Assembly: GCF_020539865.1 (NCBI RefSeq) | Contig: NZ_JAJBQV010000056.1 | Span: forward strand, 1-8,327 | Direction of reading: 5' to 3' | Length of the DNA stretch: 8,327 bases | Origin: Megasphaera elsdenii | GTDB lineage: Bacteria > Bacillota > Negativicutes > Veillonellales > Megasphaeraceae | In this document: one piece after another, positions 1 to 5,883 of the stretch | Layout of the letters: every line of letters starts with the position of its first letter | Position numbering within the stretch: the stretch's first letter is position 1 | The notes under the pieces: generated by a model | Told to the model about the DNA's origin: nothing | Databases searched by the model: none | The model's input: only the letters and a program-made list of their open reading frames with translations | Made by a program: the position numbers and the translations under genes

Positions 1-2
1 CA

Positions 3-659
3 CCTTCAGGAAAATTCTATATCAGTATTTTGGTGGAGTACGAAAACCAAATACTCCCTATCATGCCGAAGAAATTTCTTGGGCTCGATTTTGCCATGCA
101 CGGTCTGCATGTTGCTTCTGACGAAGATGATGCGAATTATCCAAACTTTTTGCGTAAAGCCGAGAAGAGATTGGCTCAAGCACAAAGAAAACTATCCAAA
201 AGGCAAAAAGGAAGCCACAATCGTGAAAAGCAAAGGCTTCGCGTAGCTGTGCTTCATGAGAAAATTGCCAATCAACGCCGCGACTTCCTGCACAAAAAAG
301 CCCGCTACTTGGTAGACCACTATGATGCCATAGGTATTGAGGATATCAGCGTCAAAGCTATGGCGAAGTACAAGAAAGGTGGTAAGTTCAGTTTTGGCAA
401 ATCTGTAGCCGACAATGGCTGGAATATGTTCACAAACATGTTGGAATATAAGCTGGCTTGGCAAGGTAAACAGCTTATCAAGATAGACAAATGGTATCTA
501 AGCAGCCAGCTATGCCATGTTTGCGGTTACCAGAACAATGAAACGAAAGATTTGTCTATACGAGAATGGGATTGCCCGAAATGTGGCAGTCATCATGACA
601 GAGATAAGAACGCTGCCATAAATATTAGAGAGGAAGCTAGGCGCATATCTGCCGCCTAA
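3..659 (+). CDS. tnpB: RNA-guided TnpB endonuclease, C-terminal part (5' end outside window)
   Basis: The reading frame is open to the left edge, so the TTG at 30 is not the true start; about 218 residues are visible, against roughly 370-430 for whole TnpB. All three RuvC acidic residues are present: Asp in FLGLDF (nt 87-89), Glu in GIEDIS (nt 339-341) and Asp in the terminal HDRDKNAA motif (nt 603-605). Between the second and third lies a zinc ribbon of two CxxC pairs (CHVC, nt 513-524; CPKC, nt 573-584). A basic, Lys/Arg-rich helical stretch follows the first motif, as usual for nucleic-acid contact. TnpB is known to cut DNA under guidance of an RNA made from the element's right end and helps retain the element after excision. 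The visible half looks intact and functional; nothing can be said of the N-terminal half. Confidence 0.9.
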   Translation, partial: PSGKFYISILVEYENQILPIMPKKFLGLDFAMHGLHVASDEDDANYPNFLRKAEKRLAQAQRKLSKRQKGSHNREKQRLRVAVLHEKIANQRRDFLHKKARYLVDHYDAIGIEDISVKAMAKYKKGGKFSFGKSVADNGWNMFTNMLEYKLAWQGKQLIKIDKWYLSSQLCHVCGYQNNETKDLSIREWDCPKCGSHHDRDKNAAINIREEARRISAA

Positions 660-799
660 TGTAACGTATAAAGTACCGTGGGTCGCACGGAAACTTACGC
701 CTGTGGAGAGTGTGTAAGTCGCCACAACTCTTCAGAGTCAGTGGTGCTGTTCTCGCTGAAGCAGGAAGCCCCCGCCTCTATAGACGGGGGTACGTTCAC
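660..799 (+). ncRNA. Putative omega RNA (reRNA) scaffold at the TnpB element right end
   Basis: The 140 bases after the tnpB stop code nothing but fold well on the plus strand. One stem pairs CCGTG (676-680) with CACGG (686-690). A second pairs ACTTAC (693-698) with GTAAGT (714-719). A third compound hairpin pairs CCAC/ACTC (722-725, 727-730) with GAGT/GTGG (735-738, 741-744). The last is the end hairpin CCCCCG (769-774) with CGGGGG (785-790). In TnpB systems the guide RNA scaffold derives from the 3' end of tnpB plus the right end, and its guide is the flanking DNA just past the element. By that rule the guide here starts near 800. The 5' end of the RNA probably lies within tnpB and is not defined here. 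Pairings are seen in the sequence; the role is family knowledge. Confidence 0.65.
769..790 (+). repeat. Terminal hairpin of the IS right end
   Basis: CCCCCG (769-774) pairs with CGGGGG (785-790), and the interior TCTATAGA (777-784) is itself palindromic, leaving a CC bulge. Such an imperfect subterminal hairpin is what the Y1 transposase recognises in IS605-type elements, and in the RNA it closes the guide scaffold. Read on the minus strand it also lies about 20 bases beyond the hydrolase stop, so it may act as a makeshift terminator there, although no good T-run follows on that strand. Confidence 0.65.
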
Positions 800-810
800 C
801 GTAGGCGGCT

Positions 811-1581
811 TTAGTTCCCTTTATGGAAAAATTCGATGATCTTGTGGATGGCCAGGGCCATGTGGTTCGGATTCTGGAAAGGGTGGTTGGCCCCTTCGAC
901 GGGGATGAACTCGATGACGTTGTTTTCGGCGAAATCCCGGACCAGGTCGATGGGAATCATTTCGTCCTTCGTGCCATGGAGGATGAGGATGTCATCGGCA
1001 AAATCGAAATATTCGTGGTCACAGACGTCGAAACTCTTGAGGTCATCCATGAAAGCCTGGTCGATTTTCATCTTGCGGTCGAAGCCGACTTGGATTTCCT
1101 TGCCTTTCTTCAGTTTGGCGAAGCCTTCATCGGAAACGTGGTTGCTCATGCTTTCATACATGTTGATGCCAGGGCTTCGCAAGGCAATCTTTTTGAAGGG
1201 ATTGCCCTGTTCGATGAGGTAGCGCAGTGTGATGTAAGCGCCGAAACTTGTCGAATAGTTGTAGATGTTCTTGGCCTGGAGTTCGGTCTTGGCGTAGTCG
1301 ATGACTAGCGTCAAATAGGTCATGCATTCCGGGATGGACAGCTTTTTGCGGGCGTCAGCGCCATGGCAGGGCCAGTCAAAGGCGATGACGGCGTAGTTCT
1401 TGTATTTGCTCGTCAAGTGTTCCGCAAAATGGACGGTTCCGGCCGTATCTTTGTGGCTGCCGAATCCGTGGGTGACGATGACAACGTTGTCGAAAGTGCG
1501 TGTCTGTTTATCATTGTCATTGATGAGCAGCTTGCAGCGGATGCTGTATCCCTGCTGATTAATGTCGAAATTCTTTTCCAT
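811..1581 (-). CDS. Alpha/beta hydrolase (serine hydrolase, esterase/S33-like)
   Basis: The 256-residue product has the layout of a cytoplasmic alpha/beta-hydrolase with no signal peptide or membrane segment. The oxyanion-loop motif THGFG is at residues 37-41. The nucleophile elbow reads S-T-S-F-G at 110-114, so Ser112 is the probable nucleophile; the first position is Ser where GxSxG has Gly. The acid is probably Asp206 in HGTKDEMIP and the base His233 in GANHPF. The region 140-190 is a probable cap. The likely reaction is hydrolysis of an ester or small amide; the substrate cannot be told. The ATG is preceded on the minus strand by AAAAGAGG (1591-1598) at about 9 bases. It is divergent from the carboxypeptidase gene, and its 3' end lies about 12 bases from the IS right end, so any native terminator may have been displaced. 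Confidence 0.85.
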   Translation of the reverse strand: MEKNFDINQQGYSIRCKLLINDNDKQTRTFDNVVIVTHGFGSHKDTAGTVHFAEHLTSKYKNYAVIAFDWPCHGADARKKLSIPECMTYLTLVIDYAKTELQAKNIYNYSTSFGAYITLRYLIEQGNPFKKIALRSPGINMYESMSNHVSDEGFAKLKKGKEIQVGFDRKMKIDQAFMDDLKSFDVCDHEYFDFADDILILHGTKDEMIPIDLVRDFAENNVIEFIPVEGANHPFQNPNHMALAIHKIIEFFHKGN

Positions 1582-1629
1582 ATATCAATGCCTCTTTTAG
1601 GTGGATTCGTCAGAATGACGTACTTCATC

Positions 1630-1638
1630 AGTATACCA
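1630..1638 (-). promoter_or_regulatory. Probable extended -10 promoter of the hydrolase gene
   Basis: On the minus strand this reads TGG-TATACT, an extended -10 element about 50 bases before the hydrolase ATG, which would place the transcript start near 1623. No convincing -35 is seen, as is allowed for extended -10 promoters. Between it and the gene lies the 5-3-5 inverted repeat CGTCA-GAA-TGACG (1608-1620), a possible operator. No equally good promoter is seen for the divergent plus-strand gene in the same 99-base gap. Confidence 0.4.
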
Positions 1639-1680
1639 CAAAAGAGGCAGATGTTTGAGAGAAAATTTAGGAGGTATTTC

Positions 1681-2832
1681 ATGGAGAGCATAAAGCAATG
1701 GCTGGCAGGAAGTATGTGTTTCTGCTTGCTGAGTATTATATCATTTTCAGGGACTGCAGCAGCAGAAAGTCCGGCTGTACTGGCTCAGTCGTATATTCTC
1801 GTTGAGGCATCGACAGGACGGGTGATTCTGGAAAAGGATGCCGATGTCTTGAAGTATCCCGCGAGTATGACGAAAATGATGACTGCTGTATTAGCCTTGG
1901 AAAAGCTGCAGCCTGAGACACAGATTTCTATTCTGGACGATGCAGCTAATACAGAAGACTGTCCTCTTGGATTTTCTCAAGGCGATGTCTTTACGCGCGA
2001 TGAATTAGTAGGCGGTATGCTCTTAGTTTCTGATAACGGAGCGGCGGTGGCACTGGCTGACCGCGTAGATGGCAGTGTACCGGCTTTTGCTAAACGGATG
2101 AATGAACGGGCAGCTGTCTTAGGGATGAAGCATACGCACTTCGAAAATCCTAATGGGCTCACTGTACCGACGCATTATTCGACGGCACGGGATATGATGA
2201 TATTAGCCCGTTATGCCATGGAGAACAAAACGTTTCGTAATATGGTAGCCCGCAAGACAGCCGATGTCCATTGGCTGTCTCCAGCAGGCAAGCATTTACG
2301 GGCAGAAAATACGAATGCCCTATTAGGATCCTATCCTGGGGCCATCGGGGTAAAGACCGGGTGGACTGAAGAATCCGGCGGTTGTCTTGCAGCAGAAGCA
2401 GAGCGCGATGGTACGGATCTTCTCGTTGTCCTCATGGCTTCACCTACCGAAGGAGGGCGCTTTACCGATGCTAGAACGTTGCTGGATTATGGCTTTTCCC
2501 ATGTAAATACTGCCGAAGGGCCAAAAGCGGATGAAACGAAACACGCGATTTGGGTCAAAGACGGCACGGCGTGCCGTACCGAAGTCAAGGCTGTCCAGGA
2601 TATCCGTTATCCCTTGATTCATGGCGAAGATGCGTCGCATTACAGCTTGACGTATGATTTGCCTAAGGTCGTTTCGGCCAAAGAAACACAGGATGGCATC
2701 GTCGGTCATATCATCGTCAATTATGACGGCCAGCCCGTAGGACGTGTGGATATGAAGGCGGAACCGATTGAATCTGGTTTTTCCGTGACTTCCTGGCTGG
2801 TCGGTACCATCACTTCACTTTTAGGCTGGTAA
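1681..2832 (+). CDS. D-alanyl-D-alanine carboxypeptidase (peptidase S11, DacA/DacF type)
   Basis: This 383-residue enzyme trims the terminal D-Ala from peptidoglycan pentapeptides on the outer face of the membrane and so limits cross-linking; the family is a target of penicillin. All three active-site motifs are present: S62-M-T-K65, S117-D-N119 and K225-T-G227. A signal peptide covers about residues 1-28 (hydrophobic core, then TAAAE). A PBP5-type C-terminal beta domain spans roughly 280-362, and a last amphipathic stretch (about 366-383, ending in Trp and hydrophobic residues) should anchor it to the membrane. The frame is open further upstream, but ATG 1681 is chosen because AGGAGG (1669-1674) precedes it and the signal peptide follows at once. 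It uses more TTA, TAT and other AT-rich codons than brnQ and later genes. No terminator hairpin is seen after the stop. Confidence 0.93.
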   Translation: MESIKQWLAGSMCFCLLSIISFSGTAAAESPAVLAQSYILVEASTGRVILEKDADVLKYPASMTKMMTAVLALEKLQPETQISILDDAANTEDCPLGFSQGDVFTRDELVGGMLLVSDNGAAVALADRVDGSVPAFAKRMNERAAVLGMKHTHFENPNGLTVPTHYSTARDMMILARYAMENKTFRNMVARKTADVHWLSPAGKHLRAENTNALLGSYPGAIGVKTGWTEESGGCLAAEAERDGTDLLVVLMASPTEGGRFTDARTLLDYGFSHVNTAEGPKADETKHAIWVKDGTACRTEVKAVQDIRYPLIHGEDASHYSLTYDLPKVVSAKETQDGIVGHIIVNYDGQPVGRVDMKAEPIESGFSVTSWLVGTITSLLGW

Positions 2833-2841
2833 CGATCTTTC

Positions 2842-3285
2842 TCAACGGTGCAGGCCATAGCGGATGATGAGGCGGCTCATTTCCAAAAGGATGATCATAG
2901 GCAGTGCCAGGAGACATTGAGATAGGATGTCTGTCGTCGGCGTGATGAAGGCCAGCAGGACGATGTATTTTCGCTTTTTCGCCAGCATACGGGACGTAAT
3001 CAAATCGAGCTTGGCCAAGACGATGAAGACTAAGGGTAAATTGAAAAGGATGCCGAAAGGCAGGACCAGCATGAACACAAAATTTAAGTAACTTTCCATA
3101 GACAACAGGGGCTGGACGAAATCTGACGAGAACGTGAGGAAAAAGCGGAGCCCCTGAGGCAGGACTACGAACCAGGCAAAGGCGATGCCCGTCAGGAATA
3201 AGATAAGCGATGAAGGAACCAGCATCAAGAGGGTTGTCTTTTCGCGGGCTGTAAAGGCTGGGACTAGGAAGGGTATATCGTCCAC
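2842..3285 (-). pseudogene. tatC: TatC remnant (Sec-independent translocase subunit), N-terminus missing
   Basis: The 147 residues match the last three-fifths of TatC: the loop FLVPAFTAREK before the third membrane helix, then helices at about residues 20-42 (ILFLTGIAFAWFVVLP), 66-90, and a final pair around 107-142 containing the family's ITPTTDILSQ stretch. Whole TatC is about 240-260 residues with six helices; helices 1 and 2 and the N-terminal part of the signal-peptide binding face are absent. A TAG (3286-3288) stands directly before the GTG at 3283-3285, and no ribosome binding site precedes it, so this is very unlikely to be a working start. TatC is the receptor for twin-arginine signal peptides; without its first helices it cannot be expected to function. 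No tatA or tatB is nearby. It converges with the carboxypeptidase gene, 9 bases separating the stops. Confidence 0.8.
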
Positions 3286-3525
3286 CTAGGCGACCATGAT
3301 TGGGTCCTGAGCTCACCGGCCGGTCAGAAGACGTCAGCCTTGCTCAAGAAAATTGCCGTCCAGCAGTACGGTATGAGCGAAGGCGACAGCCAGGGGGCGA
3401 AATTTAATTACTTCAAGAACTATGTCGAATCCCAGCTGTCCTGTATGTATTTGAATATGCTCCAGGCTGAACCGGATGGGGAAGGCCTCGTCGCTCAGGC
3501 AGTAGCCAAAGTCATTATAAAATAA
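3286..3525 (+). pseudogene. Unidentified C-terminal gene fragment
   Basis: An open frame of about 79 codons runs from the point where tatC similarity ends to a TAA at 3523-3525. I do not recognise the protein. It is soluble-looking and helical, with a hydrophilic middle (around QQYGMSEGDSQGAKF) and a hydrophobic end (AQAVAKVIIK). The candidate starts, TTG 3340 and ATG 3373, have no ribosome binding site, and the coding-like codon use continues upstream of both, so it reads as the tail of a longer gene whose front was lost. SSPAGQKT near its start resembles a Walker A loop but lacks the Gly before Lys. It could instead be a short real gene, but no start signal supports that. No terminator follows; the brnQ promoter begins 17 bases after the stop. 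Confidence 0.45.
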
Positions 3526-3542
3526 TCGTTTAACTTTTTGGA

Positions 3543-3571
3543 TTGACAGAAGACACTTAAAACTTTACAAT
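3543..3571 (+). promoter_or_regulatory. Sigma-70/sigma-A type promoter of brnQ
   Basis: TTGACA (3543-3548), a perfect -35 hexamer, is followed after exactly 17 bases by TACAAT (3566-3571), a one-mismatch -10. Transcription should start near 3578, giving a leader of about 50 bases before the brnQ ATG. The surrounding DNA is strongly AT-rich, in contrast to the coding DNA that follows. Confidence 0.75.
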
Positions 3572-3611
3572 GTATAAATAAAGATTTACATGGATGAATT
3601 AAAATTGTAAA
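3564..3611 (+). promoter_or_regulatory. Candidate operator: three TTTACA half-sites at 21-bp steps
   Basis: TTTACA occurs at 3564-3569 and 3585-3590 and, inverted (TGTAAA), at 3606-3611, so the three begin exactly 21 bases apart, two helical turns. The outer two extend to a perfect 8-bp inverted pair, TTTACAAT (3564-3571) and ATTGTAAA (3604-3611). The first overlaps the -10 and the third overlaps the Shine-Dalgarno stretch. A protein bound here could repress brnQ. Part of the similarity may come from the -10 itself and from AT-richness, so this is a hypothesis. Confidence 0.35.
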
Positions 3612-3628
3612 GGAAGTGTTATCTGTTT

Positions 3629-4957
3629 ATGTTGAAAAATGGTGCACAAGTCGGACTATTGTTGTTCGGCATGTTTTTCGGGGCCGGGAACCTGATTTTC
3701 CCGCCGTCGCTGGGGTTCCAGGCGGGAGGGCAGTTTACGCCGGCGATTCTGGGATTTCTCTTGTCCGGCATCGGCATGCCTGTCATCGCCGTCATCATGG
3801 GGACCTTCAACCCCGGCGGTTTCCGGGCAGAAATGAATCATAAGATTTCGCCCCTCTTTTCGCTCATCATCCTGACGCTCATGTATCTGGCCATCGGGCC
3901 GCTCATGGCTATCCCGCGGACGGCGGCGACGTCCTTTTCTATCGGCATCCTGCCCATTACCGGCGACGGCATGCTGCCGCTGGCTATTTTCACGACTCTT
4001 TATTTCGTCTGCGCCTGGTGGCTGTCGATTACGCCATCGAAGCTCCTGGACCGTGTCGGTAAGGTATTGACCCCGATTTTTGCTATCATGATCGTCCTGC
4101 TCATCATCGTCGGCATGGTGGCCTATACGACGCCGTCGACAGCTGTGCCTATGGGGAAATATGCTGCTTCGGCCTTCGGCAACGGTTTCATTGAAGGCTA
4201 TAATACGGTCGATACGCTGGCGTCCTTTGCCTTCTGCATCATCGCCTTGGGGGCTATGAAGCGGATTCATTTTACCTCAGAAAAGGAACATATCGCCAGT
4301 GTCTGGATGGCCGGGGCTGCCGTAGCCGTCCTCATGGGCGGACTTTATCTGGGCCTGGCCCTGCTGGGCAATCATTTTCCCATCCCGCAGGCGGTCTATG
4401 GAGATGCCACAATCAATCTCGGCGCCTATGTCTTGTCTCAGACATCGTTCCAGATTTTCGGGACTGTCGGCATGGCCTTCCTAGCCGTCATGGTCACGTT
4501 GACCTGCTTTACGACGACAGTCGGCCTCATTGCCGCTGTTTCGACCTTCTTTGCTGAAGAATTTCCGGTCTTGTCCTATAAGAAATACGTCACCGTCATC
4601 AGCGTCGTCAGCCTGCTCCTGGCTAATCTCGGCTTAAACCAGATTATCCAGGTCACGCTGCCCCTCCTGCTGTTTGTCTATCCCATGGCTATTGTCGTCG
4701 TCATGCTGACTATTGTCAATAAATTTGTCAGCCTGTCGAAACTGGGCATGCGCTGCACCGTTGCTGCTGCCGGCATCGTATCGGCCATTGACATTGCCGC
4801 CCAGTTCTTCCATCTCGACGGAGCGGCTGTCCTCATCCAGGGCCTGCCCTTAGGCGACAGCAGCCTGGGCTGGCTTGTACCGTCCCTGGTTTGCCTGGCC
4901 TTGTCCCTGGTCCTGCCTGGGAAAATCAGCGGTGAAAGTGCGTTAGAGGAAGTTTGA
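3629..4957 (+). CDS. brnQ: Branched-chain amino acid:cation symporter (LIVCS family)
   Basis: The 442-residue product is an integral membrane carrier importing leucine, isoleucine and valine with Na+ or H+. It has the family signature FGAGNLIFPP at residues 17-26 in the first helix, the conserved IPRTAATSF segment after the third helix, and EGYNTVDTLASFAF in the middle, with about 12 hydrophobic segments overall. Length is normal for the family (about 430-450). ATG 3629 is chosen because the signature falls at the usual distance; AAGGAAG (3610-3616) precedes it at a rather long spacing of about 12 bases, so initiation may be modest. It appears to be a single-gene unit, with its own promoter at 3543-3571 and a strong terminator at 4975-5007. 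Codons are rich in GTC, GCC, CTG and ATC. Confidence 0.95.
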   Translation: MLKNGAQVGLLLFGMFFGAGNLIFPPSLGFQAGGQFTPAILGFLLSGIGMPVIAVIMGTFNPGGFRAEMNHKISPLFSLIILTLMYLAIGPLMAIPRTAATSFSIGILPITGDGMLPLAIFTTLYFVCAWWLSITPSKLLDRVGKVLTPIFAIMIVLLIIVGMVAYTTPSTAVPMGKYAASAFGNGFIEGYNTVDTLASFAFCIIALGAMKRIHFTSEKEHIASVWMAGAAVAVLMGGLYLGLALLGNHFPIPQAVYGDATINLGAYVLSQTSFQIFGTVGMAFLAVMVTLTCFTTTVGLIAAVSTFFAEEFPVLSYKKYVTVISVVSLLLANLGLNQIIQVTLPLLLFVYPMAIVVVMLTIVNKFVSLSKLGMRCTVAAAGIVSAIDIAAQFFHLDGAAVLIQGLPLGDSSLGWLVPSLVCLALSLVLPGKISGESALEEV

Positions 4958-4974
4958 TGTACGATATATTCGCG

Positions 4975-5007
4975 AAAAGGAGCTGTCTTGCGAGGACAGC
5001 TCCTTTT
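4975..5007 (+). terminator. Rho-independent terminator of brnQ
   Basis: A perfect 13-bp stem, AAAAGGAGCTGTC (4975-4987) with GACAGCTCCTTTT (4995-5007), closes a 7-base loop, 17 bases after the brnQ stop. The T-run is short and is part of the stem, and four A residues lie on the other side, so it could also stop transcripts on the minus strand. The 3' arm runs straight into the promoter region of the next gene. Confidence 0.88.
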
Positions 5008-5021
5008 GTGTACAATAAGAA

Positions 5022-5041
5022 TATAATGATACTGAGTATCA
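5022..5041 (+). promoter_or_regulatory. Promoter -10 with overlapping Fur-like box, upstream of the ZIP gene
   Basis: TATAAT (5022-5027) is a perfect -10, though no good -35 lies 16-18 bases before it; an alternative is TACAAT (5011-5016) with TTGCGA (4988-4993) at 17 bases. Overlapping the first is TGATACT-G-AGTATCA (5027-5041), a perfect 7-1-7 inverted repeat that differs from the classical Fur consensus TGATAAT-N-ATTATCA at one position per arm. Bound at the start site, a Fur-family repressor would block transcription when metal is plentiful. Which member of the family (Fur, Zur, PerR) binds cannot be decided, but the TGA/TCA ends favour Fur. Confidence 0.6.
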
Positions 5042-5078
5042 AGTAAAACTAAATGATATATAGGGAGGGAAAGTTATT

Positions 5079-5858
5079 ATGGAAAATGCTTTCATGGGGA
5101 TTCTCATCCCTTTTGTCGGGACGTCGCTAGGGGCGGCCTGCGTCTATGCTATGAAGCGGGAATTGGATCGTCAGGTCCAGCGGGGATTGACGGGATTTGC
5201 GTCGGGTGTCATGATTGCCGCTTCCATTTGGAGCCTCTTGATACCGGCTATGGAAGAATCGGCGCCGTTAGGGAAATTCGCCTTCGTGCCGGCTGTGGTC
5301 GGGTTCTGGCTGGGCATCTTCCTGCTCCTGGCCCTGGACCGATTGGTACCGCACCTGCACATGTACAGTGAGAAGGCTGAAGGGCCGCACAGCCACTTGC
5401 AGCGGACGACGATGCTCGTCTTGGCTGTGACGCTGCATAATATCCCCGAAGGCATGGCCGTCGGCGTCGTTTATGCCGGACTATTGGCCGGCCAGACGGG
5501 CATCAGTGCCGCCGGGGCCTTTGCCTTGTCTTTGGGCATCGCCTTGCAGAACCTTCCCGAAGGGGCCATCATCTCTATGCCCCTTAAGGCGGACGGCGTC
5601 GGCAAACACAAAGCATTTATCGGCGGTGTCCTGTCGGGTATCGTCGAACCCATCGGGGCTGTCCTGACCATTGCCCTGACGGCCTTTATCGTACCCATCC
5701 TGCCGTACCTCCTCAGCCTGGCAGCTGGAGCCATGTGCTATGTCGTCGTCGAAGAACTCATTCCGGAAATGTCGGCTGGCGAACACTCCGACATCGGCGT
5801 CTTGTCCTTTGCCCTGGGATTCACGTTGATGATGGCCCTGGACGTGGCGTTATCATGA
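5079..5858 (+). CDS. ZIP-family divalent metal transporter (GufA-like)
   Basis: The 259-residue membrane protein should carry zinc, iron or manganese into the cytoplasm. It has about eight hydrophobic helices. The two metal-site motifs are intact: H120-N-I-P-E-G125 in helix 4 and Q157-N-L-P-E-G162 in helix 5, the latter with Gln first as in GufA-type members. Further acidic ligand candidates are Glu190 (VEPIGA) and Glu225-Glu226 (VVVEELIPE). The loop before helix 4 carries four histidines (92, 94, 104, 106), a typical cytoplasmic metal-sensing or storage loop. The start is supported by GGGAGGGA (5063-5070). A Fur-like box sits over its promoter, suggesting repression by metal. cdaR begins 25 bases after its stop with no terminator between, so the two may share a transcript although their jobs are unrelated. 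Confidence 0.9.
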   Translation: MENAFMGILIPFVGTSLGAACVYAMKRELDRQVQRGLTGFASGVMIAASIWSLLIPAMEESAPLGKFAFVPAVVGFWLGIFLLLALDRLVPHLHMYSEKAEGPHSHLQRTTMLVLAVTLHNIPEGMAVGVVYAGLLAGQTGISAAGAFALSLGIALQNLPEGAIISMPLKADGVGKHKAFIGGVLSGIVEPIGAVLTIALTAFIVPILPYLLSLAAGAMCYVVVEELIPEMSAGEHSDIGVLSFALGFTLMMALDVALS

Positions 5859-5883
5859 TTCTTACTAGCGAGGATGATTTTAA

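Larger units (their letters stand above)
1..799 (+). mobile_element. IS200/IS605-family element, right-hand part (left end outside window)
   Basis: The segment holds the 3' part of tnpB followed by about 140 bases of structured non-coding DNA that ends in a GC-rich hairpin (769-790) and a TTCAC just after it (795-799). This is the usual layout of the right end of IS605-type elements, which are excised and inserted as single strands at subterminal hairpins and leave no target duplication. No TnpA (Y1 transposase) is visible; it may lie further left, or the element may be a tnpB-only type moved in trans. The exact right boundary at 799 is inferred from the hairpin-plus-TTCAC pattern; an uninterrupted site would be needed to fix it. 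The region is visibly more AT-rich than the genes further right, consistent with acquisition by transfer. Confidence 0.75.

Noticed and set aside
823..1308. Long plus-strand frame opposite the hydrolase
   Set aside because: It is antisense to a gene with a full catalytic triad, its composition mirrors that gene's codons, and it has no family features.
1363..1680. Upstream extension of the carboxypeptidase frame by 106 codons
   Set aside because: It overlaps the hydrolase gene on the other strand; AGGAGG and a signal peptide at ATG 1681 fix the start there.
2810..3316. 168-codon minus-strand frame overlapping the tatC remnant
   Set aside because: It shows no recognisable protein features, whereas the overlapping frame has clear TatC membrane segments.
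3315..3324. ACCGGCCGGT palindrome near the tatC junction as a recombination site
   Set aside because: It is a single short GC palindrome with no partner copy or flanking repeat in the window, easily due to chance.
3340..3525. Independent small gene starting at TTG 3340
   Set aside because: No ribosome site, and coding-like sequence continues upstream; treated instead as the tail of a truncated gene.
3656..4270. 204-codon minus-strand frame inside brnQ
   Set aside because: Low-complexity, Arg/Asp/His-rich translation typical of an antisense shadow of a membrane protein gene.
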